64,000 nucleotides of DNA, from positions 372,001 to 436,000 of the forward strand of contig CAZSSH010000005.1 in NCBI GenBank assembly GCA_964609825.1, given 5' to 3'. The translations under genes were made by a program, and so were the position numbers. Below the pieces are notes generated by a model, which ran no database searches, was not told the DNA's origin, and saw nothing but the letters and a program-made list of their open reading frames with translations. This DNA comes from CAZSSH01 sp964609825 (lineage in GTDB: Bacteria > Verrucomicrobiota > Lentisphaeria > Victivallales > Victivallaceae). Below, piece after piece: positions 24,730-33,649 of this stretch; within the stretch, counting starts at the first letter, position 1; each line of letters starts with the position of its first letter.

Positions 24730-25452
24730 TCAAACGATGATTTCGCGGTTGAAGCACCGGCGGTGAGCCAGCCGGAAGAGGCCGGTGCGGTTGAATTTGC
24801 TGTGGTCGGCGAGCAGATATTTTTGCTCGGCGCGGTCAATGACTTTGCCCAGCAGCGCGCAGTGATTCTCATGATTGGTGGTCACATACTCGTCATTGAC
24901 GCCAAAGGCCGACACAAAGGCCTTGGAGATGGCCAGCCGGTCGAGCTCCCGCATGGCGGCCTGACCCAAAAAGGCGTTGAGCTGCGGGTCATAGCTCCCG
25001 CCGAGACCGATCAACAGATAATGGATCGGAAATTTGTGAAAATTTTGGATGATCATCACCGAGTTGGTGATCAGTGTCAGCATGGCAAAGTTGGAGGCAA
25101 GAAGTTTCTCCGCCAGACAAAATACGGTGGTGGAGGAGTCCAAAAACAAAATATCCCCCTCGGTAATTTGCCGGTACGCCAGCTCGGCGATTTCACGCTT
25201 GGCCTTGAGATGGTGATCGATCCGCTCCTGAAACGCTGAGGACTGCCGGGTGTTGGGGGCGATGTTGACCGGGGGCTCGATAAAGGTGACGCCGCCATGC
25301 ACTTTTTGGATGATGCCGCGGTCGGCCAGCGCGGCGATGTCGCGGTGAATCGTGGCGGAGGAGATGTTAAAATAGGTCATCAGTTCGGCGACCGAGCAAT
25401 ATTTTTTGTTTTTGAGATAATCGATGATGGCAAAATAACGCACATTTTTCAT
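24730..25452 (-). CDS. DeoR-family repressor
   Basis: 240 residues. The N-terminal helix-turn-helix (SVAELMTYFNISSATIHRDI, about 20-39) and the KVHGG signature (54-58) are characteristic of DeoR repressors. The C-terminal DeoR sensor domain has ITEGDILFLDSSTTVFCLAE and SKAFVSAFGVNDEY, the phosphosugar-binding region. It should sense a phosphorylated intermediate made by the adjacent kinase genes and repress the divergent operon. The ribosome binding site is weak (GAAAG). Its stop lies four bases from the convergent GH5-like gene. Confidence 0.9.
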   Translation of the reverse strand: MKNVRYFAIIDYLKNKKYCSVAELMTYFNISSATIHRDIAALADRGIIQKVHGGVTFIEPPVNIAPNTRQSSAFQERIDHHLKAKREIAELAYRQITEGDILFLDSSTTVFCLAEKLLASNFAMLTLITNSVMIIQNFHKFPIHYLLIGLGGSYDPQLNAFLGQAAMRELDRLAISKAFVSAFGVNDEYVTTNHENHCALLGKVIDRAEQKYLLADHSKFNRTGLFRLAHRRCFNREIIV

Positions 25453-25489
25453 GGTTGCAACTTTCTTTAATTATCCTGGTTTCACATTT

Positions 25490-25517
25490 AATATACGACC
25501 CCTTTTGACAAAATCAA
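25490..25517 (-). promoter_or_regulatory. Promoter of the DeoR gene
   Basis: On the minus strand TTGATT (25517-25512), a 16-bp spacer and TATATT (25495-25490), leading to the ATG at 25452. The operator palindrome sits immediately upstream of its -35. Confidence 0.55.
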
Positions 25518-25527
25518 TTCGGCCGGA

Positions 25528-25560
25528 TGAGAAAAAATGATAATTTATCAAAACTTCTCA
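25528..25560. promoter_or_regulatory. 33-bp symmetric operator between DeoR and the catabolic operon
   Basis: The pattern TGAGAA-N4-TGATAA-T-TTATCA-N4-TTCTCA is symmetric about base 25544: outer arms at 25528-25533 and 25555-25560, inner arms at 25538-25543 and 25545-25550, all perfectly paired. A further TCTCATGA lies at about 25577-25584. Its place between two divergent promoters fits a DeoR repressor that controls both. Confidence 0.7.
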
Positions 25561-25591
25561 AATTGATTTAAAAACATCTCATGAAAACTGC

Positions 25592-25619
25592 TTGATATTT
25601 GTTTCGGGCACGGTATATT
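25592..25619 (+). promoter_or_regulatory. Promoter of the seven-gene catabolic operon
   Basis: TTGATA (25592-25597), a 16-bp spacer and TATATT (25614-25619), about 30 bases before the first ATG and about 30 bases after the palindromic operator. Confidence 0.6.
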
Positions 25620-25650
25620 ATTTTGAAAATCATCAAAGGAATTGGTGCCA

Positions 25651-26562
25651 ATGAAACACACATTTGATTTTGTCGGTTTGGGTTTTTGCAGCAATGATTA
25701 TCTGGCGCTGTTGCCGGAGATTCCGCTGGACAGCAAGGTAAAAATGCTCGATCACCTGATTCAGGGCGGCGGTCCGGCGGCCAATTCGACCGTATGCGCC
25801 GCCCGGCTCGGACTCTCCGCCGCCTTTGTTAGCTCCATTGGCGACGATGATGCTGGCAAACGGATTTTAAGTGATTTCACCGCCGAGCATGTCGGTGTCG
25901 GGGGCATGACCGTGCGGCCGGGGCAAAGTTCGCCGATCGCCTATTGCTGGATTGACGCCCCCAGCGGCAAACGCAGCGTCGCCTGGACGCGCGGCACTTT
26001 GCAGGAGCTCTCTGCCGCAGAGGTTGACCTTGATTTGGTGGCGCGGGCCAAAGTTTTGCACCTTGACGGTCACAATCCGGTCGCCGCGCTTGCCGCTGTG
26101 AAAGCAGCCAAACAGCACGGCGTCCTCGTCAGCATGGATGCCGGGACGATGCGCGACGGTGTCCCCGAGCTGTTGCCCTACGCCGATATTTTGATCGCTT
26201 CCGAGGCGTTTGCCCGCGCTTACACCGGGCATGACAACTTGGATCGGGCGCTGTTGGCGCTGGCAAACATCGGGGCGGCGGTGACCGGGATCACCATGGG
26301 GGAACACGGCTCCATGGCGCTTCAAGCAGGTCAAATCATCCGCTGTCCGGCCTTTAAGGTAACTCCGGTGGACACCACCGGCGCCGGGGACGCCTATCAC
26401 GCCGGGTTTGCCGTGCGTTATCTGGAGACGCATGACATCGCCGATTGCATGCGCTTCGCCTCGGCGGTTTCCGCCATTAAGTGCGGTCAACTCGGCGGCC
26501 GCGCCGGACTTCCCGCAAGGCATCAGGTCGATCAATTTTTAGCAACCAATCAAGGGAAATAA
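25651..26562 (+). CDS. PfkB/ribokinase-family sugar kinase
   Basis: 303 residues from the ATG at 25651, preceded by AAAGGA; an in-frame TTG/GTG further up has no site. The N-terminal GGGPAANSTVCAARLG (39-54) and the C-terminal DTTGAGDAYHAGF with catalytic Asp247 are PfkB signatures 1 and 2. LHLDGH at 137-141 and the SMDAGTMRDGVPELL stretch resemble the ADP/ATP sugar kinases related to KdgK and sulfofructose kinase rather than classical IolC. It phosphorylates a keto sugar or sugar acid with ATP in the cytoplasm. First gene of the DeoR-controlled operon; the next ATG follows by two bases. Confidence 0.85.
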   Translation: MKHTFDFVGLGFCSNDYLALLPEIPLDSKVKMLDHLIQGGGPAANSTVCAARLGLSAAFVSSIGDDDAGKRILSDFTAEHVGVGGMTVRPGQSSPIAYCWIDAPSGKRSVAWTRGTLQELSAAEVDLDLVARAKVLHLDGHNPVAALAAVKAAKQHGVLVSMDAGTMRDGVPELLPYADILIASEAFARAYTGHDNLDRALLALANIGAAVTGITMGEHGSMALQAGQIIRCPAFKVTPVDTTGAGDAYHAGFAVRYLETHDIADCMRFASAVSAIKCGQLGGRAGLPARHQVDQFLATNQGK

Positions 26563-26564
26563 CG

Positions 26565-27938
26565 ATGACGAAAAAACTGAAAATCGGATATTTGCCGCTC
26601 ACCAAGGCAAACTGGAGCAATGAGACATTGGAAGCCGCCCGCCAAACCGCGCGCAATTACTTGCAGTCGCTCTCCGACGTCGAAGTGATCGGCGGCGACC
26701 GGATGATTGATTTTGAGGACAAGGCGTTGACTGAACTGGAATTTTTTGAGCAACAAGGGCCCGATATCATCATCGCTCATTTTTTGACTTTTTCACTCGG
26801 GGTGATCGTTCCTTTGTTTGCCCAGCGCTTAAAAACGCCGGTCGTACTTTGGTCGATGCCGGAGCCCGACCCGCGGGGCGGCCGGTTGCAAAACAACTCG
26901 TTTTGCGCCGCCAATATGAATTCACACTTTATGTACCGGATGCACGTCCCGTATTTTCATGTCCACGGCGAGGTCGGTTCGGCCGCCGCCGGACAGGCAC
27001 TCTCCCGGGCGGTCAATGTGGTGCGCACCATTAATATTTTAGCGAGGATGCGCATCGGTTTAATCGGCGGCCGGGTACCCGGATTTTTTACCTCCAGCTG
27101 CGATGAAATGCTGCTCCGGACCAAGCTCGGGCCGGAGCTCAAATTCATCACCGAGCATGAAGTCATTGAGTGCGCCCGTTCACTCGCTCCCGAGGAGCTT
27201 GCCGCCGCCGTCAAAACCATCCTCGGCGACGCCAAAATCCACCCCTCCGACGGGCCCAACGAGGCGCAGCTCAACAAATCGGCCGCCTTGTTTGCGGCGG
27301 TCAACAAGATGAAAAACAAATTTTTGGTCGATACTTTTGCCATGCGCTGCTGGCCGGAATTCATCGCCAACGATCTTTACGGGATTGCGATTTGCTCCAC
27401 CATCGGCCACCTGAGCAACCACGGATTGATTACCGCCTGTGAGGGGGATGTTTACGGGGCGGTGATGATGAAAATCATTGCCCAGTTGTCCAATGAGTTG
27501 CCCTTTTTCTGCGATATGATCGTTGCCGAGGGCGATTACGGCGTCGTTTGGCATTGCGGTGCGGCGCCTTGCCAATTGTGCAAGCCTGACAGTGAGCCTC
27601 AACTCTGTCACAGCGCCACGGTTGAGGGCGGCGGGGTCAAAGGCGTGACCGGCGAGTTTCCATTGAAGCCGGGCCGGGTGACGCTGACGCGCCTCGGCGA
27701 AAAACGCGACGGCGACGGTTTCCGCATGCTGATCATCCCCGGCGAGGGACTGGATACTTCGCTGTTTGTCCGCGGCAATCCCTTAAAAATCAAATTTGAC
27801 GCCGGGTGCGACCGCGTGCGCGAGACGGTCATCAACGATGGCTGGGAGCATCATTTCGCGCTCGGGTACGGCGATCTCGTGCCGGAGCTTTTGGAGCTCT
27901 GCCGGATTCTCGGCATCGAGCCCGCGGTCATACAATAA
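26565..27938 (+). CDS. L-fucose/L-arabinose isomerase-family protein
   Basis: 457 residues from the ATG at 26565, under AAGGGAAATAACG; the open frame upstream overlaps the kinase gene and is not used. The N-terminal Rossmann-like domains (KIGYLPLTKANWSNETLEAA, IIIAHFLTFSLGVIVPLFAQ) and the central catalytic region (WPEFIANDLYGIAICSTIGH, then ITACEGDVYGAVMMKII with a Glu-x-Asp pair) match the fucose/arabinose isomerase fold, where Glu and Asp bind the metal. It should interconvert an aldose and ketose. The exact sugar is not readable. Its place after the PfkB kinase and before IolB suggests one pathway. Confidence 0.8.
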   Translation: MTKKLKIGYLPLTKANWSNETLEAARQTARNYLQSLSDVEVIGGDRMIDFEDKALTELEFFEQQGPDIIIAHFLTFSLGVIVPLFAQRLKTPVVLWSMPEPDPRGGRLQNNSFCAANMNSHFMYRMHVPYFHVHGEVGSAAAGQALSRAVNVVRTINILARMRIGLIGGRVPGFFTSSCDEMLLRTKLGPELKFITEHEVIECARSLAPEELAAAVKTILGDAKIHPSDGPNEAQLNKSAALFAAVNKMKNKFLVDTFAMRCWPEFIANDLYGIAICSTIGHLSNHGLITACEGDVYGAVMMKIIAQLSNELPFFCDMIVAEGDYGVVWHCGAAPCQLCKPDSEPQLCHSATVEGGGVKGVTGEFPLKPGRVTLTRLGEKRDGDGFRMLIIPGEGLDTSLFVRGNPLKIKFDAGCDRVRETVINDGWEHHFALGYGDLVPELLELCRILGIEPAVIQ

Positions 27939-27950
27939 CTGGAGAATAAC

Positions 27951-28745
27951 ATGAATCAACTTTTAATCCATTTGCAGCCCAAGGCCGGATACAATAACGT
28001 GTTTGAAAACGGCTCTTACGATATGAAGCTCACCCGGTTCGGGATTTTGCAGCTCGCCGCCGGGACCAACTGGTCGTCCGATACCGGCGAAAACGAGGTC
28101 GCGCTGGTACTGTTGGGCGGCAAATGCGAGGTCCGCGGCCGCGACTTTTGCTTCTCCCAAGTCGGGGGGCGGCGCAACGTCTTTGACGGCAAACCGCATA
28201 CGGTTTATCTGCCGCGCCATACCGCTTATGAGGTGCTTGCGCTCACCGATCTCGATATCGCGGTCAACGAGTCGCCGGCGACGCGCGACACTGCCAAGCC
28301 GACGGTGATTACGCCCGAAATGACTCGGACGATCACCATCGGACGCGATAATTTCACGCGACAGGCGACCATCATTTTGGATGAAACATTTGACTCCGGG
28401 CATTTTTACATCGGCGAAGGGATGATCCCCTCGGGCAACTGGTCGGGGTACCCGCCGCACCGGCATGATTTTGACAATCCGCCGGAGGAAATCGATATGG
28501 AGGAAACTTATTTTTACCGCTTTGACCCGCCGCAGGGCTTCGGCATCCAAAAAGTTTACCTCCCGGACGGCAGCATTGACGAAACATACACGGTCAAACA
28601 CAATGACACCGTCGCCATTGCCAAGGGATATCACCCCCTCTGCGGCGCGCCGGGCTACCGGATGTATTATTTGTGGACGATGACCGGAAAAGTCAACCGC
28701 GGTCTCATCTCGGTCAAAGACCCCGATCACAAGCAGGTGATGTAA
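27951..28745 (+). CDS. IolB-like 5-deoxy-glucuronate isomerase
   Basis: 264 residues, CTGGAGAATAAC before the ATG. The C-terminal cupin carries the family hallmark (SGNWSGYPPHRHDFDNPPEE, then MEETYFYRFDPPQGFGIQKV and NDTVAIAKGYHPL), which holds the metal-binding His and Glu residues of IolB. The known reaction converts 5-deoxy-D-glucuronate to 2-deoxy-5-keto-D-gluconate in myo-inositol breakdown. However, no inositol dehydrogenase, IolE or IolD is present nearby, so the substrate in this operon may differ. Two bases separate its stop from the FGGY kinase start. Cytoplasmic. Confidence 0.85.
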   Translation: MNQLLIHLQPKAGYNNVFENGSYDMKLTRFGILQLAAGTNWSSDTGENEVALVLLGGKCEVRGRDFCFSQVGGRRNVFDGKPHTVYLPRHTAYEVLALTDLDIAVNESPATRDTAKPTVITPEMTRTITIGRDNFTRQATIILDETFDSGHFYIGEGMIPSGNWSGYPPHRHDFDNPPEEIDMEETYFYRFDPPQGFGIQKVYLPDGSIDETYTVKHNDTVAIAKGYHPLCGAPGYRMYYLWTMTGKVNRGLISVKDPDHKQVM

Positions 28746-28746
28746 T

Positions 28747-30246
28747 ATGGCGACTTTTTTAGGAATCGATTTCGGCACCGGCGGCTGCAAAGTGACGGCG
28801 GTGTCGGCGGCGGGCGCAATCCTGGGCGAAGCCGGGGTCGAGTATGGCACGATGCACCCGTTTCCGGGCTGGGCCGAGCAAAACCCCGAGGCTTGGTATC
28901 CGGCGATGTGCGCCGCATTGAAACTGCTGCGTGAGCGCGGCGTGGATTTTTCGCAAATCGCCGGGATCGCCTTTGACGGCTCGACCCACAACGCGGTATT
29001 GCTTGACTCCGCCATGAAGCCGGTGCGCCACACCATTATGTGGACGGATCAGCGCAGCGTAGTTGAGTGCGACTTTTTGAAACGGCAATATGGCGACCTT
29101 ATTTACCAAACCGCGTATCAGCAGCCGACCCCGACCTGGACGTTGCCGCAGTTGCTGTGGCTCCGCAACCATGAGCCCGAGGTGCTCGCCAAAACCCGGC
29201 ATATTCTTTTTGTCAAAGATTTTGTGCGCTATCTGGTGACCGGCGAGGCCGTCACCGATTATATTGAGGCAGAGGGTACTTTGTTTTATGACATGCGTCG
29301 GCAATGCTGGTCGGAGGAATTGGCCGCGCTGGCCGGGGTTTCCCCTGAGATGTTGCCCAAATTGGTCAAGCCGACCGATGTCGTCGGACGCGTGACACCG
29401 GCGGCGGCGCGCGACACCGGCATCCCCGCCGGGACATTGGTCGTTTGCGGCGCCTCCGACTCGGCGGTCGAGGATTACGGCGCCGGGGCGGTCGAGCCCG
29501 GCGACATGATCATCAAGCTGGCCACGGCGGGCAATGTCAATGTGATGACTGCCCAACCGTGCCCGTCGCCGGGGACGCTCACGTACTCGCATGTGATTGA
29601 CTCGATGTGGTATACGGTTGCCGCGACCAATGCGGCGGCTCTCTGTCAGCGCTGGTTTCGCGACACCTTTTGCGAATTCGAAAAAATGGAGGCCGCCCGG
29701 CTCGACCTAAAGGCGTTTCAGCTCATGGACGATGCCGCCGTCAAATCGCCGCCGGGCGCCAACGGCGTGATGTTTCACCCCTATTTGCAGGGGGAGCGCT
29801 CGCCGTACTGGGACGCCCGGCTGCGGGCAAGTTTCATCGGGATGTCGATTGCCTCGACCAAAGGGGACTTTATCCGGGCCTTGTTTGAGGGGGTGGCGTT
29901 TTCGCTCTATGATTGTTATTGCTCTTTGGCACCGCTCAATTTGCCGGTCAAGCGGATCTTTTTGATCGGCGGCGGCGCCCGCGGCAAACTGTGGAGCGAA
30001 ATCGTCTGCAACGTGTTTCAGCTGCCGGTCCAAATCCCGTCGCCCGGCGACGCCTCGTTTGGCGCGGCGCTGCTGGCGGGGACCGGTACCGGATATTTTA
30101 AGAGCAGCCGCGAGGCGGTCGCGCAATGCCTCAAAATCGACCGCGAAATCGCGCCCGATCCGGCGATATCCGATTTTTACCGCGCCCAATATCCGGTTTA
30201 CCGGCAAATTCACGACGCCCTGGCGCCGATTTATGCCCAACGTTAA
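28747..30246 (+). CDS. FGGY-family carbohydrate kinase, xylulokinase-like
   Basis: 499 residues. The N-terminal FLGIDFGTGGCKVTAVSAAG is the phosphate-binding loop of actin-fold FGGY kinases, followed by GWAEQNPEAWYPAM and IAFDGSTHNAVLLD. The C-terminal half has IKLATAGNVNVMTA, YLQGERSPYWDARLRASFIG and IFLIGGGARGKLWSEIVCNV with the late SFGAALLAGTGTG adenosine motif, closest to xylulokinase-type members. It should phosphorylate a pentulose or related ketose. Having both a PfkB and an FGGY kinase in one operon implies two phosphorylation steps or two entry sugars. The ATG overlaps AGGTGATG of the preceding gene end. Confidence 0.85.
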   Translation: MATFLGIDFGTGGCKVTAVSAAGAILGEAGVEYGTMHPFPGWAEQNPEAWYPAMCAALKLLRERGVDFSQIAGIAFDGSTHNAVLLDSAMKPVRHTIMWTDQRSVVECDFLKRQYGDLIYQTAYQQPTPTWTLPQLLWLRNHEPEVLAKTRHILFVKDFVRYLVTGEAVTDYIEAEGTLFYDMRRQCWSEELAALAGVSPEMLPKLVKPTDVVGRVTPAAARDTGIPAGTLVVCGASDSAVEDYGAGAVEPGDMIIKLATAGNVNVMTAQPCPSPGTLTYSHVIDSMWYTVAATNAAALCQRWFRDTFCEFEKMEAARLDLKAFQLMDDAAVKSPPGANGVMFHPYLQGERSPYWDARLRASFIGMSIASTKGDFIRALFEGVAFSLYDCYCSLAPLNLPVKRIFLIGGGARGKLWSEIVCNVFQLPVQIPSPGDASFGAALLAGTGTGYFKSSREAVAQCLKIDREIAPDPAISDFYRAQYPVYRQIHDALAPIYAQR

Positions 30247-30274
30247 TGACAAGTGATCAACCATTGGAGGAAAT

Positions 30275-31729
30275 ATGCCAATCTCAAAAACAAGTTATAT
30301 GCATGACATGATCCGCTCGGAGTTGAGCGACATTGTCGGCAGCGAGTACGTAAGTTGCCGCGACGCGGACAAATTCGGCCACTCGATCGATTACTACTGG
30401 ATCCCGGAAATGTGGCACGACCGCGGCATGGAGACGCCCAAGCCGGATTTCGTGGTGCACCCCGGCTCGGCGCTGGAGGTTTCGCGGGTGCTCAAGGTCG
30501 CCAATTTTTATCATATCCCGGTCGTCCCGTGGGGCGGCGGCTCCGGTTCGCAGGGGGGCGCGCTGCCGATTTACGGCGGCATCATCCTCGATATGAAGCG
30601 GATGAATCAATTTAAAGGCATTGACAAAGAGTCTTTGACCGTCTGCTGCCAGACCGGGATCAACGCCCGGCAGCTGGAGTGGCTGTGCAACAAGGAGGGG
30701 TACTCGACCATGCATTTGCCCGCCTCGATCGCCTGCGCCACCATCGGCGGCTTTTTGGCGCACCGCGGCACGGGGGTATTGTCCACCAAATACGGCAAAA
30801 TTGAGGACATGGTTATGTCGCTTGAAGTCGTGACGCCGACCGGGGAAATCATCCGCACCTTGCCGGTGCCGCGCCATGCCTCCGGGCCGGATTTGACCAT
30901 GCTCTTTTTGGGGAGCGAGGGCACGCTTGGCGTCATTACCGAGGTCACGCTCAAAGTCCACCCCGAGCCGGAAGCCCGGGAGTTCCGCGCTTATATCTTT
31001 AAGGACTTTCACACCGCCATGAGCGCCGGAGCCGAGCTGATGCGCAGCCGGTTGCAGCCGTGCGCCATCCGGTTGTACGACGAGGAGGAGACGATCCACC
31101 ACGTCCGCCGGGTCTTTGGCATGGAGCTCGACCGGGGGGCATATCTGGTCTTTGGCTTCGACGGGTGCAAGGACATCGTCGATTGCCAGATGCGCTATGC
31201 CCGCAAGATCATGGAGGAAAAATTTGAGGGCAAAGACCTCGGCAGCAAGGGCGGCGAACTCTGGTGGCAAAACAAATACAAATTCTTTTACCCGCCTTAT
31301 ATGTTTCATCTGCCGCAGGCGTTCGGCACGTTGGACACGGTGGCGACCTTTGCCAACATTGAGAACGTCTATCACGCCATGAAAAAAACGGTCCATGAAA
31401 ATTTCCCGCAGGCGCGGTTTATCGGCCACTTTTCGCACTGGTACGAGTGGGGCTGCATGCTCTATGCGCGCTTTATCTTTGAAGGCAAAGACGTGCCCGC
31501 CGACCCGCATGAAGCGGTCGCACTCTACAACCGCGTCTGGGACATGGCCATCCGCGCCGCGATTGCCAACGGCGGCGTGATTAACGAGCACCACGGCGTC
31601 GGCCTCAAGCTCGGACGGTTGATGAAAGAACTCTACGGCCCGGCCATGCCGGTCCTTGAAAACATCAAGCGCGAGCTCGACCCAAACAATATTATGAATC
31701 CGGGCAAACTGGGCTTTAAAGGGATTTGA
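30275..31729 (+). CDS. FAD-linked oxidase, GlcD/D-lactate dehydrogenase-like
   Basis: 484 residues under GGAGGAAAT. The N-terminal PCMH FAD domain shows PDFVVHPGSALEVSRVLKVA and VPWGGGSGSQGGAL (the pyrophosphate-binding loop). The second half is the FAD-oxidase C-terminal domain with INEHHGVGLKLGRLM and a closing DPNNIMNPGKLGF. Such enzymes oxidise 2-hydroxy acids (glycolate, D-lactate) and pass electrons to an Fe-S partner. That partner is the next gene, starting two bases after this stop codon. In this operon it may oxidise the hydroxy-acid or sugar-acid product. No membrane segment. Confidence 0.85.
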   Translation: MPISKTSYMHDMIRSELSDIVGSEYVSCRDADKFGHSIDYYWIPEMWHDRGMETPKPDFVVHPGSALEVSRVLKVANFYHIPVVPWGGGSGSQGGALPIYGGIILDMKRMNQFKGIDKESLTVCCQTGINARQLEWLCNKEGYSTMHLPASIACATIGGFLAHRGTGVLSTKYGKIEDMVMSLEVVTPTGEIIRTLPVPRHASGPDLTMLFLGSEGTLGVITEVTLKVHPEPEAREFRAYIFKDFHTAMSAGAELMRSRLQPCAIRLYDEEETIHHVRRVFGMELDRGAYLVFGFDGCKDIVDCQMRYARKIMEEKFEGKDLGSKGGELWWQNKYKFFYPPYMFHLPQAFGTLDTVATFANIENVYHAMKKTVHENFPQARFIGHFSHWYEWGCMLYARFIFEGKDVPADPHEAVALYNRVWDMAIRAAIANGGVINEHHGVGLKLGRLMKELYGPAMPVLENIKRELDPNNIMNPGKLGFKGI

Positions 31730-31731
31730 TT

Positions 31732-32778
31732 ATGATGAACATCGATAAATTTTCCGACACGATTGTCAACTGCCGTTTTTGTTTTATGTGCCGGCACCTC
31801 TCCGGGATCGGCAATGTGACTTTTACCGAGGCCGACACGCCGCGCATCCGGGCGGCATTGCTCTACGGTGTCACGCTTCACCCCGAGCAGCTTAAAAATC
31901 CGGACTTCATCGAAACCATGTACCGCTCGGATTTAAGCGCTGCCTGCACCCGGCACTGTGTGAGTCACTATGAGGAGACGCGGCTGGTACTCGCCGCCCG
32001 GGCCGATATCGTCGCCGCCAAATGCGCCCCCGCGCCGGTGACCGATCTCGCCGTGGAGCTGTTCAAATCGGCCCAATGGCAGGCCAAGGGGAGCGGCAAG
32101 GTCGTCTGGTTTGAGGACCCCGTTTCCGCCGTGACTCCTTCCGTCGGGCAGGCGTTTGCCAAGCTGGCCAAGGCTGCCAAGGTCGAGTACCAAACCGTCA
32201 CCGGCGGCTGCATCGGCAAGGCGCTGAGAGTTTTGGGGATGGTCAAGGAGGCAAAAAAGGTGGCCGGTGAGTTCGGCAAATTCGTCAATGCTCTGGGAGC
32301 CGATCTTTTGGTCGTGTCCAGTCCCGCCGCCTATGATGCCTTGGTCAACGATTTTAAGGAGTACGGCGTCAAGCTTAACCTTAACGTCATGCATACTTCG
32401 GAGTTTATCCTCTCCCGCCGGCTCAAGTTCAAAAAACCGGTTGCCGATGTCTATTATCTGGAGAGCGATTTTTTGCGCAATTATAATTTGGATTACCCGT
32501 ATCCCCGTCAGCTTTTAGACGCGCTCAACGTCAAGGTCAAACCTTTCGGCACCAACGACGAGGAGTCCTACTCCTGCGGCGAGGGGGCGGCGGTGCTCCA
32601 CCGTCTTTATCCCAAATTGACGGAGAAGCTTGCCAAATACGTCGAGGCCAGGGCGGACAATCCCAAGGAAGATTTGATCGTAGTCGCTTCGCCCTATACC
32701 AAGGCCGAGCTTGGCAAACATACCATGCTTAACGTCAAAACGCTGGAAGAGCTCGCGGCTCAGGCATTGACCAAATAA
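31732..32778 (+). CDS. Fe-S-binding oxidoreductase subunit, GlcF-like
   Basis: 348 residues; AAAGGGATTTGATT precedes the ATG at 31732 (a second ATG follows directly). CRFCFMC near residue 15 and CTRHC near 67 supply cysteines for a cluster. TGGCIGKAL (about 160), YYLESDFLRNY (about 242) and SYSCGEGAAV (about 281) are remnants of CCG-type heterodisulfide-reductase regions. The double CxxCxxCxxxCP ferredoxin motif of true GlcF is not complete, so cluster content is uncertain. It directly follows the FAD subunit and is probably its electron-transfer partner. The next gene starts 12 bases later. Confidence 0.7.
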   Translation: MMNIDKFSDTIVNCRFCFMCRHLSGIGNVTFTEADTPRIRAALLYGVTLHPEQLKNPDFIETMYRSDLSAACTRHCVSHYEETRLVLAARADIVAAKCAPAPVTDLAVELFKSAQWQAKGSGKVVWFEDPVSAVTPSVGQAFAKLAKAAKVEYQTVTGGCIGKALRVLGMVKEAKKVAGEFGKFVNALGADLLVVSSPAAYDALVNDFKEYGVKLNLNVMHTSEFILSRRLKFKKPVADVYYLESDFLRNYNLDYPYPRQLLDALNVKVKPFGTNDEESYSCGEGAAVLHRLYPKLTEKLAKYVEARADNPKEDLIVVASPYTKAELGKHTMLNVKTLEELAAQALTK

Positions 32779-32790
32779 GGATCAAAATTT

Positions 32791-33621
32791 ATGGCTCTGG
32801 TTACCTTCAATGAGTTGCTGCCGGAGGCCCGCCGCCAAAAACGGGCTGTCGGAGCGTTTAACATTGCCAATTACGAGACCGCGCTGGCGGTCATCAAGGC
32901 GGCGGAAGCCGAAAAAGAGCCGGTGATCATCCAGCTCTACATGCGATTGTTTCAATCGGACAAGGCTGCCGACTTGGCGGGAACGCTGATCCGGCTTGCC
33001 CGCCGGGCCGATCAGCCGGTGGCGCTGCATCTCGACCACGGCGAAAACATCGGCCAGGTGGTGACCGCGCTCCGGGCCGGGTACACCTCGGTGATGCTGG
33101 ACGGCTCGCGCCTGGCGTTTGACCAAAATGTCGAAATTACCAAACAGGCGGTCGAGCTCGCGCACCGGGTCAATGTTTCGGTGGAGGGCGAAATCGGCCA
33201 TGTGGCGCAGGGCGACGAGAGTGCGCTTACCTTGGTGGACGAGGCCGCCGCCTTTGTCGCTGCGACGCAAGTCGATGCTCTGGCTGTCTCCATCGGCACC
33301 GCCCACGGTTATTACCAGTCGGCGCCCAAACTCGATATCGAGCGCTGCCGGGCCATTGCCGAAGCGCTGCCGGAGACCCCCTTGGTACTTCACGGCGGCT
33401 CCGGGACGCCGCTGGCGGATGTGCGCCGGGCGATCGAGTGCGGCATCGCCAAGGTCAATATCGCGACCGAGTTTATGGACACTTATTTACAAAGCACTCG
33501 CCGGGAGCTTGATAAACTCAACGGCAAATTTATGCCGGTGGATAAGTTTTACGACCCCGTGGTCGAGGATTGCGCCAGACATGCCGCGCGGTTGATCCGT
33601 TTTTTTGCAGGCAAAGACTGA
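32791..33621 (+). CDS. Class II fructose-bisphosphate-type aldolase (FbaA/IolJ-like)
   Basis: 276 residues, AAGGATCAAAATTT before the ATG. Family landmarks are clear: GAFNIANYE (21-29), LHLDHGE with catalytic Asp82 and zinc ligand His83, zinc ligands HGYY (His172) and HGGSG (His201), and KVNIATEF (221-228) for phosphate binding. It should split a ketose phosphate in the cytoplasm. In the IolB/IolC/IolJ scheme this would be 6-phospho-5-dehydro-2-deoxy-D-gluconate, but tagatose or fructose bisphosphate cannot be excluded. Last gene of the operon; 28 bases separate it from the convergent FAD oxidoreductase gene. Confidence 0.9.
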   Translation: MALVTFNELLPEARRQKRAVGAFNIANYETALAVIKAAEAEKEPVIIQLYMRLFQSDKAADLAGTLIRLARRADQPVALHLDHGENIGQVVTALRAGYTSVMLDGSRLAFDQNVEITKQAVELAHRVNVSVEGEIGHVAQGDESALTLVDEAAAFVAATQVDALAVSIGTAHGYYQSAPKLDIERCRAIAEALPETPLVLHGGSGTPLADVRRAIECGIAKVNIATEFMDTYLQSTRRELDKLNGKFMPVDKFYDPVVEDCARHAARLIRFFAGKD

Positions 33622-33649
33622 CGCTCGCGACTGCCCCGGCTGCTTGGAT

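Noticed and set aside
30284..31594. 436-codon minus-strand frame opposite the FAD-linked oxidase
   Set aside because: The plus-strand product is a recognisable GlcD-like enzyme; the antisense frame has no motifs.
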